The translations under genes were made by a program, and so were the position numbers. Below the pieces are notes generated by a model. That model was not told where the DNA came from and ran no database searches. It worked only from the letters and a program-made list of their open reading frames with translations. DNA of 64,000 nt from Cellulomonas sp. PhB150 (GTDB lineage Bacteria; Actinomycetota; Actinomycetes; Actinomycetales; Cellulomonadaceae), in NCBI RefSeq assembly GCF_003755175.1, contig NZ_RKHX01000005.1:62001-126000 (forward strand), in the 5' to 3' direction. Positions 22,154 through 31,373 of this stretch are shown in pieces (the stretch's first letter is position 1; each line of letters starts with the position of its first letter).

Positions 22154-22758
22154 GCGACGCCTTCGGCGAGCTCGTCGCGGTCATGGACCGCCTGCGCTCG
22201 CCCGGCGGGTGCCCGTGGGACGCCGAGCAGACCCACCTCACGCTCGCGCCCTACGCGATCGAGGAGGCCTACGAGCTGGCGGAGGCCGTCGAGGCCGGCG
22301 ACCGCGCCGGCCTGCGCGAGGAGCTCGGGGACCTGCTGCTGCAGGTCGTCTTCCACGCGCGGCTCGCGCAGGAGGACACCGACGAGCCCTTCGACGTCGA
22401 CGACGTCGCGACCGACCTGACCGCCAAGCTGGTCCGCCGGCACCCGCACGTGTTCGCCGACGCCGACGCCGCGGACCTGCACGTGCAGTGGGACCGGATC
22501 AAGAAGGACGAGAAGCAGCGCGAGTCCGTCTTCGACGGCATCCCGGTCGCGCTCGGCGCGCTCGCACGGGCCCAGAAGGTCGCGGGCCGCGCGCAGCGTT
22601 CCGGCCTCGAGGTCGCGGCGCCAGACGAGGGCCTCGGCGCGCGGCTGCTGGCCCTGGTGCTCGAGGCGCGGGACGCCGGGCTCGACGCGGAGGGCGAGCT
22701 GCGCCGCACCGCGACCGCGTGGGAGCGAGCGCTCCGCGCGTCCGAGGGCGGAGCCTGA
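22150..22758 (+). CDS. mazG: MazG nucleoside triphosphate pyrophosphohydrolase
   Basis: The 202-residue all-alpha NTP pyrophosphohydrolase removes unwanted or damaged NTPs. The motifs are LRSPGGCPWDAEQTH at the N terminus, EEAYELAEAVE and the metal-binding EELGDLLLQVVFHA (E-x3-D type). WDRIKKDEK closes the first MazG domain. At 202 residues it has one full domain and a reduced second one, unlike the ~260-residue E. coli protein. GTGA overlap with the lipoprotein indicates translational coupling. Confidence 0.92.
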   Translation: MSDAFGELVAVMDRLRSPGGCPWDAEQTHLTLAPYAIEEAYELAEAVEAGDRAGLREELGDLLLQVVFHARLAQEDTDEPFDVDDVATDLTAKLVRRHPHVFADADAADLHVQWDRIKKDEKQRESVFDGIPVALGALARAQKVAGRAQRSGLEVAAPDEGLGARLLALVLEARDAGLDAEGELRRTATAWERALRASEGGA

Positions 22759-22806
22759 CCGGCGCTCAGCCGAGGTTGGTCCCGTCCGGCGCACTCCCCT
22801 CACACC

Positions 22807-22822
22807 CGAGACCGTTGTCTCG
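22807..22822. terminator. Small hairpin downstream of mazG
   Basis: CGAGAC-CGTT-GTCTCG is a 6-bp stem with a tetraloop, 49 nt after the mazG stop. The rest of the 297-bp gap to the Ltp gene shows only a weak promoter candidate: TTGGAC at 22979-22984 and GATTGT at 23001-23006 with 16-nt spacing, where the -35 overlaps the inverted repeat GGACC-TCTCT-GGTCC. Confidence 0.4.
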
Positions 22823-23055
22823 CTTCACGCGGGCGCGCAGCGTGCCGACGATTCTCCGCGGCGTGCCGCAGGTAGCGGGTGATCTTGGGCGCGCCTGTGC
22901 GAGAAGTGCCAGTTCCCGTAGTTTGTCGCGTATTTCGCGAGCGCAACGGGGACCTCGACGGGCGTGCGAATAGGTAGGTTGGACCTCTCTGGTCCGGAGT
23001 GATTGTCACCGATTGGCGCTCACGGGGGTTCGACCAGTTTGACCTAGGGGTAGAA

Positions 23056-23682
23056 ATGACCGGAAATCGCCGAATTACCATCGTTGCTGCAGCGCTCCTC
23101 GCGATTGGCGGCATGGCGGCGTGCAGTGCGCCCGCCGATGCCGAGGCGCCGGCTTCCGCGGCGAAGGAGTCGCCCACGGTCGAGCCCACCTTGACCGCTG
23201 CCGAGGTCGCCGAGCAGGCCGAGGCCGATGCGGCCGCGGCCGAGAAGGCCGAAGCCGACCAGGTCGCTGCGGATGAGGCCGCAGCCGAGCAGGCCGCAGC
23301 CGATAAGGCCGCCGAAAAGGCAGCCGCAAAGAAGAAGGCTGCCGCGAAGAAGGCCGCAGCGAAGAAGGCCGCGGCCGAGAAGGCCGCACGCGGAACCGTC
23401 TCCCAGCAGAACGCCACGGAGAAGGCCGGTGACTACCTCGACTATTCCGCGTTCTCGCGCTCGGGCCTGATCGACCAGCTCAAGTTCGAAGGGTTTTCCA
23501 CGAAGGACGCGACCTGGGGCGTTGACCACTTGAAGGCCGACTGGAACGAGCAGGCGGCGGAGAAGGCCGAGGACTACCTCTCGTACTCCGCATTCTCGCG
23601 CTCGGGCCTGATCGATCAGCTGGTCTTCGAGGGATTCACCGCAAAGCAGGCGGCTTACGGGGCCAAGAAGGCTGGCCTGTAG
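23056..23682 (+). CDS. Ltp-family surface lipoprotein with two C-terminal repeats
   Basis: The 208-residue protein has a lipobox ending in MAAC (Cys23). A strongly charged Ala/Glu/Lys region at about 48-112 is probably a long helix or stalk. Two copies of the host-cell-surface-exposed lipoprotein repeat follow at about 121-160 and 169-208, each with DYLxYSAFSRSGLIDQL then FEGF. The prototype, Ltp of Streptococcus thermophilus prophage TP-J34, blocks phage DNA entry. Chromosomal actinobacterial members are common and uncharacterised. ATG at 23056 follows AGGGG. It stands alone between mazG and pntA. Confidence 0.85.
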   Translation: MTGNRRITIVAAALLAIGGMAACSAPADAEAPASAAKESPTVEPTLTAAEVAEQAEADAAAAEKAEADQVAADEAAAEQAAADKAAEKAAAKKKAAAKKAAAKKAAAEKAARGTVSQQNATEKAGDYLDYSAFSRSGLIDQLKFEGFSTKDATWGVDHLKADWNEQAAEKAEDYLSYSAFSRSGLIDQLVFEGFTAKQAAYGAKKAGL

Positions 23683-23821
23683 GTCGCAGCGCTCGGGACG
23701 GCACAGCAATACCGACGTCATTGCTGCACCGGCGATGCGTCCTCCTGGTGAGCCGATGGTCCTGGTCCGTGTCGGGGTAGGTCGATAACCTCGGCGCACC
23801 AGCGGCCACCAGGAGGAACGC

Positions 23822-25348
23822 GTGACCACGATCGGCATCCCCCGCGAGACCCGACCCGGTGAGCGACTGGTGGCGGCGAGCCCGACGAGCGTCGGACGCC
23901 TCGTCGGGCTCGGGTACGACGTCGTCGTCGAGGCGGGGGCCGGCACGGCCGCGACCTACGCCGACGAGGCCTACGCGGAGGCTGGCGCGACGATCGTCGA
24001 GAACGCGTGGGGCGCCGACGTGGTGACGGCGGTCAACGCCCCGTCCGACGAGCAGGTCGCGGCGCTGCGAGCCGGCGCGGTGCTCGTCGCGATGCTCGCG
24101 CCCGCCGCGCACCCCGAGCTCGCGGAGCGGCTGCGCGCGCAGGGGGTCACCGCCCTCGCGCTCGACGCCGTGCCGCGCATCTCCCGGGCGCAGAGCCTCG
24201 ACGTGCTCAGCACGCTGTCCAACGTCGCCGGCTACCGCGCCGTGATCGAGGCCGCGGAGCAGTACGGCGGGATGTTCGGCGGGCAGGTCACCGCGGCGGG
24301 CAAGACCGCTCCGGCGCGGGTGTTCGTCATCGGTGCGGGCGTGGCCGGGCTCGCGGCCATCGGCGCGGCCGACTCGCTCGGCGCGCAGGTGCGGGCGTTC
24401 GACGTGCGGCCCGAGGTCGCCGAGCAGATCGAGTCGATGGGCGCGGCCTTCGTCCGCGCGCAGTCCGCGCAGCAGCAGGTCAGCACGGACGGGTACGCGA
24501 GCGCCCTGACCGACGAGCAGGAGGCCGCGACCGCTGCCGTGTACGCGCACGAGTCCGCCGAGGCGGACGTGGTCATCACGACCGCGCTCGTGCGCGGGAC
24601 AGCGCCGACGACGATCACGGCGGACATGGTCGCGGCGATGCGGCCGGGCTCGGTCATCGTCGACCTGGCAGCGTCCGGTGGCGGCAACTGCGAGCTCACC
24701 GTGCCCGGCCAGCGTGTGGTCACGCCGAACGGCGTGACTATCGTCGGCTGGACCGACCTGGCCGGCCGGCTGCCGCGGCACACGTCGCAGCTGTTCGGCA
24801 CCAACGTCGTCCACCTGCTGCAGCTGCTCACGCCCGGCAAGGACGGCGTCCTGGTGCTCGACCTCGAGGACCCGGTGCAGCGCGGGATGACCGTCGCGCA
24901 CGGCGGGGACCTGCTGTGGCCGCCGCCCCCCGTGGCGGTGTCGGCGGCGCCGGCGCCCGTCCCGCCCCCCGAACCGCCGGCGCCAGCCGACCCACGCCCG
25001 GCCGCGCGCCGCCGCCTGGTCGGGTTCGCGCTCGCGGCCGTGCTGGTCACGCTGGCGATCTCCTTCGCGCCGCCGGTGTTCCTCAGCCACGCGACCGTGT
25101 TCGTCCTCGCGGTGTTCGTCGGCTACTACGTGATCTCCAACGTGAGCCACGCGCTGCACACCCCGCTGATGGCCCAGACGAACGCCATCTCCGGGATCAT
25201 CCTGGTCGGCGCCCTGCTGCAGATCGGCTCCGACGACTGGCTCGTCACCACCCTCGCGTGCGTCGCCGCCGCCCTGGCCAGCATCAACGTGTTCGGCGGG
25301 TTCCTCGTCGCCAACCGGATGATCCGCATGTTCCGGAGGGACGCCTGA
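23822..25348 (+). CDS. pntA: NAD(P) transhydrogenase subunit alpha (fused alpha1-alpha2)
   Basis: The 508-residue protein is half of the membrane enzyme that drives hydride transfer from NADH to NADP with the proton gradient. Residues 1-~360 are the alanine-dehydrogenase-like NAD-binding domain I ([14 protein letters not shown] at the N terminus, [20 protein letters not shown] as the Rossmann fold, [13 protein letters not shown]). A Pro/Ala linker occupies about 362-397. The rest, with four hydrophobic segments, corresponds to the alpha2 membrane subunit that is a separate protein in many actinobacteria. GTG follows AGGAGGAACGC. A -10-like TAACCT lies at 23786-23791. The stop overlaps pntB by one base (TGATG). 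Confidence 0.94.
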   Translation: MTTIGIPRETRPGERLVAASPTSVGRLVGLGYDVVVEAGAGTAATYADEAYAEAGATIVENAWGADVVTAVNAPSDEQVAALRAGAVLVAMLAPAAHPELAERLRAQGVTALALDAVPRISRAQSLDVLSTLSNVAGYRAVIEAAEQYGGMFGGQVTAAGKTAPARVFVIGAGVAGLAAIGAADSLGAQVRAFDVRPEVAEQIESMGAAFVRAQSAQQQVSTDGYASALTDEQEAATAAVYAHESAEADVVITTALVRGTAPTTITADMVAAMRPGSVIVDLAASGGGNCELTVPGQRVVTPNGVTIVGWTDLAGRLPRHTSQLFGTNVVHLLQLLTPGKDGVLVLDLEDPVQRGMTVAHGGDLLWPPPPVAVSAAPAPVPPPEPPAPADPRPAARRRLVGFALAAVLVTLAISFAPPVFLSHATVFVLAVFVGYYVISNVSHALHTPLMAQTNAISGIILVGALLQIGSDDWLVTTLACVAAALASINVFGGFLVANRMIRMFRRDA

Positions 25349-26733
25349 TGACCCTGCTCGGCCTCGTCCAGGCGGTGTACATCCTCGCCGCCGTGCTGTT
25401 CGTCCTGTCCCTCGCGGGCCTCTCGCGCCAGGAGACCGCCCGCCGCGGCAACGCGCTCGGGATGGTCGGCATGGCGCTCGCGCTCGCGGCGACCATCGTC
25501 CTCGCGCTCGACCGCTCGGAGCGGTCCGCGGTCGTCACCGCGATCCTCATCGCGCTCGTGCTGCTCGTCGGCGCCGCCGTCGGCACCCGGCGCGCCCGCA
25601 GCGTCGAGATGACGCAGATGCCCGAGCTCATCGCGATGCTGCACTCGTTCGTCGGTGCGGCCGCAGTGCTCGTCGGCTACAACTCCTTCCGCACCGAGCC
25701 GGCCGACACGGTGCACCTGGTCGAGGTGTTCCTCGGCGTGCTGATCGGCGCTGTGACGTTCACCGGCTCGGTCGTCGCCTACCTCAAGCTCTCCGGGCGG
25801 ATCTCGTCGGCCCCGCTGTCCCTGCCCGGCCGCAACGCGCTCAACCTGGGTGCACTGCTGGCGAGCGCCGCGCTGCTGGCCTGGTTCCTGGCCGGCCACT
25901 CGATCGTCCCGCTCCTGCTCATGACGGCCGTCGCGCTCGCGCTCGGCTGGCACCTGGTGGCCTCCATCGGCGGCGGCGACATGCCGGTCGTCGTCTCGAT
26001 GCTCAACTCGTACTCCGGGTGGGCCGCGGCCGCCGCGGGCTTCATGCTCGGCAACGACCTGCTCATCGTGACCGGCGCGCTCGTCGGCGCCTCGGGCGCG
26101 ATCCTGTCCTACCTCATGTGCCGCGCGATGAACCGCTCGTTCATCAGCGTGATCCTCGGCGGGTTCGGCACGGCCGAGGGCTTGGTCGTGGCGCGGGCCG
26201 ACGAGGACGGGGAGCACCGCGAGCTCGACGCGGCCGCCGTCGCCGCGCTGCTGCGCGACGCGCGGTCGGTGGTCATCACGCCCGGCTACGGGATGGCGGT
26301 CGCGAAGGCCCAGTACCCCGTCGCGCAGCTCGTGACGCGGCTGCGGGCCCTCGGGGTCGACGTGCGGTTCGGCGTGCACCCCGTGGCCGGCCGGCTGCCC
26401 GGGCACATGAACGTGCTGCTCGCCGAGGCCAAGGTGCCGTACGACATCGTGCTCGAGATGGACGAGATCAACGGAGACCTCGCGGACACCGACGTGGTCC
26501 TCGTGATCGGCGCCAACGACACGGTCAACCCGGCGGCGCTCGACGACCCGTCCTCGCCCATCGCGGGGATGCCGGTGCTCGAGGTGTGGAAGGCGCGGCA
26601 GGTCGTCGTGTTCAAGCGATCGATGGCCACGGGGTACGCCGGCGTGCAGAACCCGCTGTTCTTCCGGGACAACACGGCGATGCTGTTCGGGGACGCGCGC
26701 GAGCAGACGGAGAACATCGTGGCAGCCCTCTGA
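25348..26733 (+). CDS. pntB: NAD(P) transhydrogenase subunit beta
   Basis: The 461-residue protein has eight to nine membrane helices (about 5-265) that form the proton channel with PntA. The C-terminal NADP-binding domain III carries [14 protein letters not shown], the segment [27 protein letters not shown], and [18 protein letters not shown], all characteristic of the family. It is translated directly after pntA through a one-base overlap. The pair supplies NADPH for biosynthesis and redox defence. Confidence 0.96.
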   Translation: MTLLGLVQAVYILAAVLFVLSLAGLSRQETARRGNALGMVGMALALAATIVLALDRSERSAVVTAILIALVLLVGAAVGTRRARSVEMTQMPELIAMLHSFVGAAAVLVGYNSFRTEPADTVHLVEVFLGVLIGAVTFTGSVVAYLKLSGRISSAPLSLPGRNALNLGALLASAALLAWFLAGHSIVPLLLMTAVALALGWHLVASIGGGDMPVVVSMLNSYSGWAAAAAGFMLGNDLLIVTGALVGASGAILSYLMCRAMNRSFISVILGGFGTAEGLVVARADEDGEHRELDAAAVAALLRDARSVVITPGYGMAVAKAQYPVAQLVTRLRALGVDVRFGVHPVAGRLPGHMNVLLAEAKVPYDIVLEMDEINGDLADTDVVLVIGANDTVNPAALDDPSSPIAGMPVLEVWKARQVVVFKRSMATGYAGVQNPLFFRDNTAMLFGDAREQTENIVAAL

Positions 26734-26782
26734 GCGCTGTCCACCGGACGGAGGTCCCTGCCCGCCGCTCGGCGGACGGCAC

Positions 26783-26788
26783 TAGGGT
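26783..26788 (+). promoter_or_regulatory. -10 element of eno
   Basis: TAGGGT lies 37 nt before the eno start, leaving a short leader with the strong ribosome-binding site GAAGGAG. No clear -35 hexamer was seen. Confidence 0.5.
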
Positions 26789-26798
26789 GAGGTCGTAA

Positions 26799-28106
<1,308 letters not shown>

Positions 28107-28115
28107 CGCTCTCGT

Positions 28116-28151
28116 CCGAAGGCCGGTCACCCGCGGGTGGCCGGCCTTCGG
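28116..28151 (+). terminator. Enolase terminator
   Basis: CCGAAGGCCGG pairs perfectly with CCGGCCTTCGG across a 14-nt loop that can itself pair partly. It lies just after the eno stop. Confidence 0.8.
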
Positions 28152-28213
28152 CGTGCCCGGGGCCAGACACCCCGAGGTTCGCGGGGGTGCGGGGATGGCG
28201 GTCCGCGCCGGGG

Positions 28214-28225
28214 CACAATCGACCC
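28214..28225 (+). promoter_or_regulatory. Leaderless promoter of the FtsB-like gene
   Basis: CACAAT is followed by CGACCC and then ATG. The hexamer-to-start spacing is 6 nt and there is no ribosome-binding site. Confidence 0.5.
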
Positions 28226-29023
28226 ATGCCCTCCCCGCGCCGCCCCGCCGACCCGCGCGCCGCGGGTCCTGCGGCGACGCGGCCGACGCAGCCGACGCAG
28301 CCGACGCGGCCGACTCCCGGGAAGGGCCAGCCGACGAGCTCGTCGGGGGCCACCCCGCGCTCCGGCGCTCAGCCCCGTGTCGGACCGCCGCCAGCGGCAT
28401 CCTCGCGCCCGGCCGCGGGCCGCCCGGCATCGTCGCGCCCGTCCGCCGGTCCCGCGCGGAGCGCGCCGGCCACACCCGGTCGCGGCGCGCCCCGCGTGGA
28501 GCGCGTCCGACCCGGCGTGCCGCGGATGTTCTCCGTCCGCGCCCTCGTGTTCGCGCTGGTCCTCGTCATGGCGTTCGTGCTCGTCTACCCGACGCTCAAC
28601 TCCTACATCCGCCAGCAGGCCCAGCTGGCCGACCTCAACGCGCAGGTCGAGGCCGCCAAGACGCGCAACGACGACCTGCAGGCGGACGTCGACCGATGGG
28701 CCGACCCTGCCTACGTCGTCGCGCAGGCCCGTGAGCGGCTCTCGTTCGTGCTGCCGGGGGAGACGCCGTACCGGGTCGTGGACCCCGAGACGGTGCCCGA
28801 CGCCCCCGTCGCGGCCGACGGGCCGTCGTCCGTGATCGACTCCACGTCCACCAAGCCCTGGTACACGTCCGTGTGGGAGTCGGTGGCCGTGGCCGGAAAG
28901 CTGCCGGTGGACGCGACGACGACGGTGCCGACGACCGATCCGTCGTCTGATCCGGCGTCTGATCCGGCGAAGAAGCCCGCCGCGGGGACGACGAAGGACG
29001 CCACGCCACCCGCCGGCGGCTGA
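28226..29023 (+). CDS. ftsB: FtsB/DivIC-family cell division protein
   Basis: The 265-residue bitopic membrane protein belongs to the septum formation initiator family. A long Pro/Ser/Ala/Arg-rich cytoplasmic tail (1-~100) precedes one membrane helix (about 104-121), then a coiled coil (LADLNAQVEAAKTRNDDLQ) and the conserved ADPAYVVAQARERLSFVLPGE motif. A disordered Thr/Pro/Asp-rich extracellular end follows, with the repeat DPSSDPASDPAKKP. FtsB-type proteins bridge FtsL and FtsQ in the divisome. Leaderless ATG at 28226 is preferred over an in-frame ATG 39 nt upstream. Neighbours eno and DUF501 match the usual actinobacterial order. Confidence 0.88.
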   Translation: MPSPRRPADPRAAGPAATRPTQPTQPTRPTPGKGQPTSSSGATPRSGAQPRVGPPPAASSRPAAGRPASSRPSAGPARSAPATPGRGAPRVERVRPGVPRMFSVRALVFALVLVMAFVLVYPTLNSYIRQQAQLADLNAQVEAAKTRNDDLQADVDRWADPAYVVAQARERLSFVLPGETPYRVVDPETVPDAPVAADGPSSVIDSTSTKPWYTSVWESVAVAGKLPVDATTTVPTTDPSSDPASDPAKKPAAGTTKDATPPAGG

Positions 29024-29077
29024 CGCCGGCCCGGAGGGGCGGGTCGGCAGGAGTTGGGGTGGTGACGGTCGGCGGGC

Positions 29078-29090
29078 GAGAATGGGGATC
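29078..29090 (+). promoter_or_regulatory. Leaderless promoter of the DUF501 gene
   Basis: GAGAAT is followed by 7 nt and then GTG. An ATG inside the hexamer could be an alternative start, but then the promoter element would lie within the gene. Confidence 0.45.
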
Positions 29091-29594
29091 GTGACCCCCA
29101 CGCCGCTGACCACCGTGACGGACCGCGACCTCGAGGTGCTCGCCGAGCAGCTGGGCCGGGTGCCGCGCGGCGTCGTCGGGATCGCCGCGCGCTGCGTGTG
29201 CGGCCGGCCGCTCGTCGTGCGCACCGCACCGCGCCTGGACGACGGCACGCCGTTCCCCACCACCTACTACCTCACGTGCCCGCCGGCGGTCGCCGCGGTG
29301 AGCACGCTCGAGGCGTCGGGCCTGATGAATGACCTCACCGCGCGCCTGGCCGACGAGCCCGACCTGGCCGACGCCTACCAGCGCGCGCACGAGGCGTACC
29401 TCGCCGACCGCGAGGAGCTGGGCCACGTCGAGGAGATCGCCGGCATCTCCGCGGGCGGCATGCCGACGCGCGTGAAGTGCCTCCACGTCCTGTCCGGCCA
29501 CGCGCTGGCGGCCGGCCCGGGCGTCAACCCGATCGGCGACGAGGTCCTGACCCTCATCGCCGACACCTGGCGCCAGGACCGCTGCACCTGCTGA
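29091..29594 (+). CDS. DUF501 protein
   Basis: The 167-residue protein is a conserved actinobacterial protein of unknown function, found almost always between the FtsB-like gene and ppx. It contains the cysteine pairs CVCGRP (near residue 40) and RCTC at the very C terminus, plus TYYLTCPPAV and GVNPIGDEV. These suggest a metal site or redox pair (inference). The GTG start is chosen because it sits 7 nt after a -10-like hexamer, in the leaderless pattern of its neighbours. An ATG 9 nt upstream is the alternative. Confidence 0.85.
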   Translation: MTPTPLTTVTDRDLEVLAEQLGRVPRGVVGIAARCVCGRPLVVRTAPRLDDGTPFPTTYYLTCPPAVAAVSTLEASGLMNDLTARLADEPDLADAYQRAHEAYLADREELGHVEEIAGISAGGMPTRVKCLHVLSGHALAAGPGVNPIGDEVLTLIADTWRQDRCTC

Positions 29595-29652
29595 CCCTCG
29601 CCCGACCCGCCGAGCTCCGCCGGCGCCCGCCGCGCCCCCAGCCCGCCGAGAC

Positions 29653-29709
29653 CGACCCTCCGGCTCGAGAGCGACCTTCCCGCGCGGTCGTTCTCGAGCC
29701 GGAGGGTCG
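29653..29709. repeat. Long intergenic palindrome (24-bp stem)
   Basis: An 18-bp perfect outer stem (CGACCCTCCGGCTCGAGA at 29653-29670 against its complement at 29692-29709) continues into a further 6 pairs with one G-U and closes on a 9-nt loop. It lies in the 192-bp gap between DUF501 and ppx. It may terminate DUF501 transcription, but it is far longer than needed and looks like a palindromic repeat unit. Confidence 0.75.
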
Positions 29710-29774
29710 TTCTCGATCAGGGGACCTGGCCGCCGGGCGGGGGGAGTGCGGCCGCGGGTGTGGGTCGGCGGTGC

Positions 29775-29786
29775 GAGGATGTGCGC
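29775..29786 (+). promoter_or_regulatory. Leaderless promoter of ppx
   Basis: GAGGAT is followed by GTGCGC and then GTG, giving 6-nt spacing and no ribosome-binding site. Confidence 0.5.
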
Positions 29787-30740
29787 GTGACGCGTGTGGC
29801 TGCCATCGACTGCGGGACCAACTCCATCCGACTGCTCGTCGCGGACGTGGACCAGGAGGCGGGGACCCTCGTCGACCTGGACCGGCGCATGGAGGTCGTC
29901 CGGCTCGGCCAGGGGGTGGACCGCACCGGGCGGCTGGCACCCGAGGCCCTCGCGCGCACCCTCGACGCGGCGATGCGCTACGCCTCGGTGTGCGACGGCT
30001 TCGGCGTCGAGGCCATCCGGTTCGTCGCGACGTCGGCCACGCGTGACGCCGAGAACCGGCAGGAGTTCGTCGACGGCGTGCGCGCCGCGCTGGGGGTCGA
30101 GCCCGAGGTCGTCGTCGGGACCGAGGAGGCCGAGCTGTCCTTCCGCGGCGCCACCGGCGTGCTCGCGGGCTCGCACCCGGGCCCGTTCCTCGTGGTCGAC
30201 CTGGGCGGGGGCTCGACCGAGGTCGTGCTCGGCACGGATGTGCCGACCGCGGCCTTCTCGATGGACGTCGGCTGCGTCCGGCTGACCGAGCGCCACCTGC
30301 GCAGCGACCCGCCGTCGGCCGACGAGGTCGCCGCGTCGGTCGCCGACGTGCGCGCGGCCCTCGACGAGGCGGCGGCCGTCGTCCCGTTCGGCCAGGCCGT
30401 GACCCTCGTCGGGCTCGCCGGATCGGTGACCACGGTGACCGCGCACGCCCTGGGACTGCCCGCGTACGACCCGAAGGCGATCGACGGCGCGGTCCTGAGC
30501 GTCGAGGGGACCCTCGCCGCATGCGACGACCTGCTGGCGCGCACCCGTGAGGAGCGCGCGTCGCTCGGCTTCATGCACCCGGGGCGCGTCGACGTGATCG
30601 GCGCCGGCGCGCTCGTCTGGCGCGAGGTGGTCACCCGCGTGCGCGACGAGGTCGCCGCAGCCGGCGGGCGGCTGGAGAACGTCGTCACCTCCGAGCACGA
30701 CATCCTCGACGGCATCGCCTGGAGCGCCGCCACCCGCTGA
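29787..30740 (+). CDS. ppx: Exopolyphosphatase / guanosine pentaphosphate phosphohydrolase (Ppx/GppA)
   Basis: The 317-residue protein of the ASKHA fold hydrolyses polyphosphate or pppGpp. AAIDCGTNSIRLL is the first phosphate-binding loop, FVATSATRDAENR and GTEEAELSFRGA follow, DLGGGSTEVV (near 138) is the second loop, and GLAGSVTTVTA the adenosine-type motif. It lacks the C-terminal HD-like domain of E. coli Ppx, which is usual for the short actinobacterial Ppx1-type enzymes. GTG at 29787 places the catalytic strand at residues 4-8. Which of the two substrates dominates cannot be told. Confidence 0.92.
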   Translation: MTRVAAIDCGTNSIRLLVADVDQEAGTLVDLDRRMEVVRLGQGVDRTGRLAPEALARTLDAAMRYASVCDGFGVEAIRFVATSATRDAENRQEFVDGVRAALGVEPEVVVGTEEAELSFRGATGVLAGSHPGPFLVVDLGGGSTEVVLGTDVPTAAFSMDVGCVRLTERHLRSDPPSADEVAASVADVRAALDEAAAVVPFGQAVTLVGLAGSVTTVTAHALGLPAYDPKAIDGAVLSVEGTLAACDDLLARTREERASLGFMHPGRVDVIGAGALVWREVVTRVRDEVAAAGGRLENVVTSEHDILDGIAWSAATR

Positions 30741-30830
30741 CCTGCCGCTCGCGCCCCCGGGACCCTCGCGTCGTCAGCCCGGTGAGCTCCGGTGCCGCGT
30801 CGCCGTAGCCCTGCGGGCATCGCCGAGGCC

Positions 30831-30884
30831 GTCACTGCGAGGCGAGACCGTCACCTGCAGGTCACGGTCTCGCCTCGGAGTGAC
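30831..30884. repeat. 54-bp near-perfect intergenic palindrome
   Basis: The arms GTCACT, CGAGGCGAGACCGT and ACCTG are mirrored exactly on the other side of centre 30857/30858. Only two opposed positions fail to pair (30837/30878 and 30852/30863). It sits in the 303-bp gap between ppx and padR, which otherwise holds only a -10-like TAGTGT at 30986-30991 for padR and a direct repeat of ACGGTCTCGC. It has no central loop, so as DNA it is a cruciform-type palindrome. Confidence 0.8.
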
Positions 30885-31043
30885 GGTCTCGCGTCCGCTG
30901 ACGTGCGCTGGCGTCCGCTCGAGAACGTTGGTGTCCGCGGCGCCTCGCCGGTGTGTCGCGGTGGACGGTAGTGCGGGATGCGCAGTAGTGTGCGGATCGC
31001 GGGAGTCGGAGGGGCGCCCGCACCACACGTGAAGGAGGGCGGC

Positions 31044-31373
31044 ATGGACACCACGCAGCTGCTCAAGGGCGTGCTCGACGTGGCGGTCCTCGCCGTCGTC
31101 GCGCACGAGGACGGGTACGGGTACGACGTGGTCCGACGACTGCGCGCGGCCGGCCTCGAGGAGGTCGGCGACGCGTCGGTGTACGGCACGCTGCGGCGGC
31201 TGTACTCGTCGGGCGCGCTGACCTCCTACGTCGTGCCGAGCGACGAGGGCCCGCACCGCAAGTACTACGGGATCAACGCGCAGGGCCGTTCGATGCTCGA
31301 CGCGCAGCGCAAGGACTGGCAGGGCTTCGCGGGCACGATGTCGGGCCTGCTCGAGACGGAGGTTGTCCGATGA
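31044..31373 (+). CDS. PadR-family transcriptional regulator
   Basis: The 109-residue protein has the PadR winged helix: LLKGVLDVAVLAVVAHEDGYGYDVVRRL, then VGDASVYGTLRRLYSSGAL and GPHRKYYGINAQGR. PadR proteins with this short form often control a membrane protein encoded directly downstream. ATG at 31044 has a strong ribosome-binding site (GAAGGAGGGC). The stop overlaps the next start (ATGA). It most likely represses this two-gene operon, but no operator could be assigned. Confidence 0.9.
   Translation: MDTTQLLKGVLDVAVLAVVAHEDGYGYDVVRRLRAAGLEEVGDASVYGTLRRLYSSGALTSYVVPSDEGPHRKYYGINAQGRSMLDAQRKDWQGFAGTMSGLLETEVVR

Noticed and set aside
22759..23055. Small non-coding RNA between mazG and the Ltp gene
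   Set aside because: Only one short hairpin and a weak promoter candidate were found. There is no convincing promoter-terminator pair.
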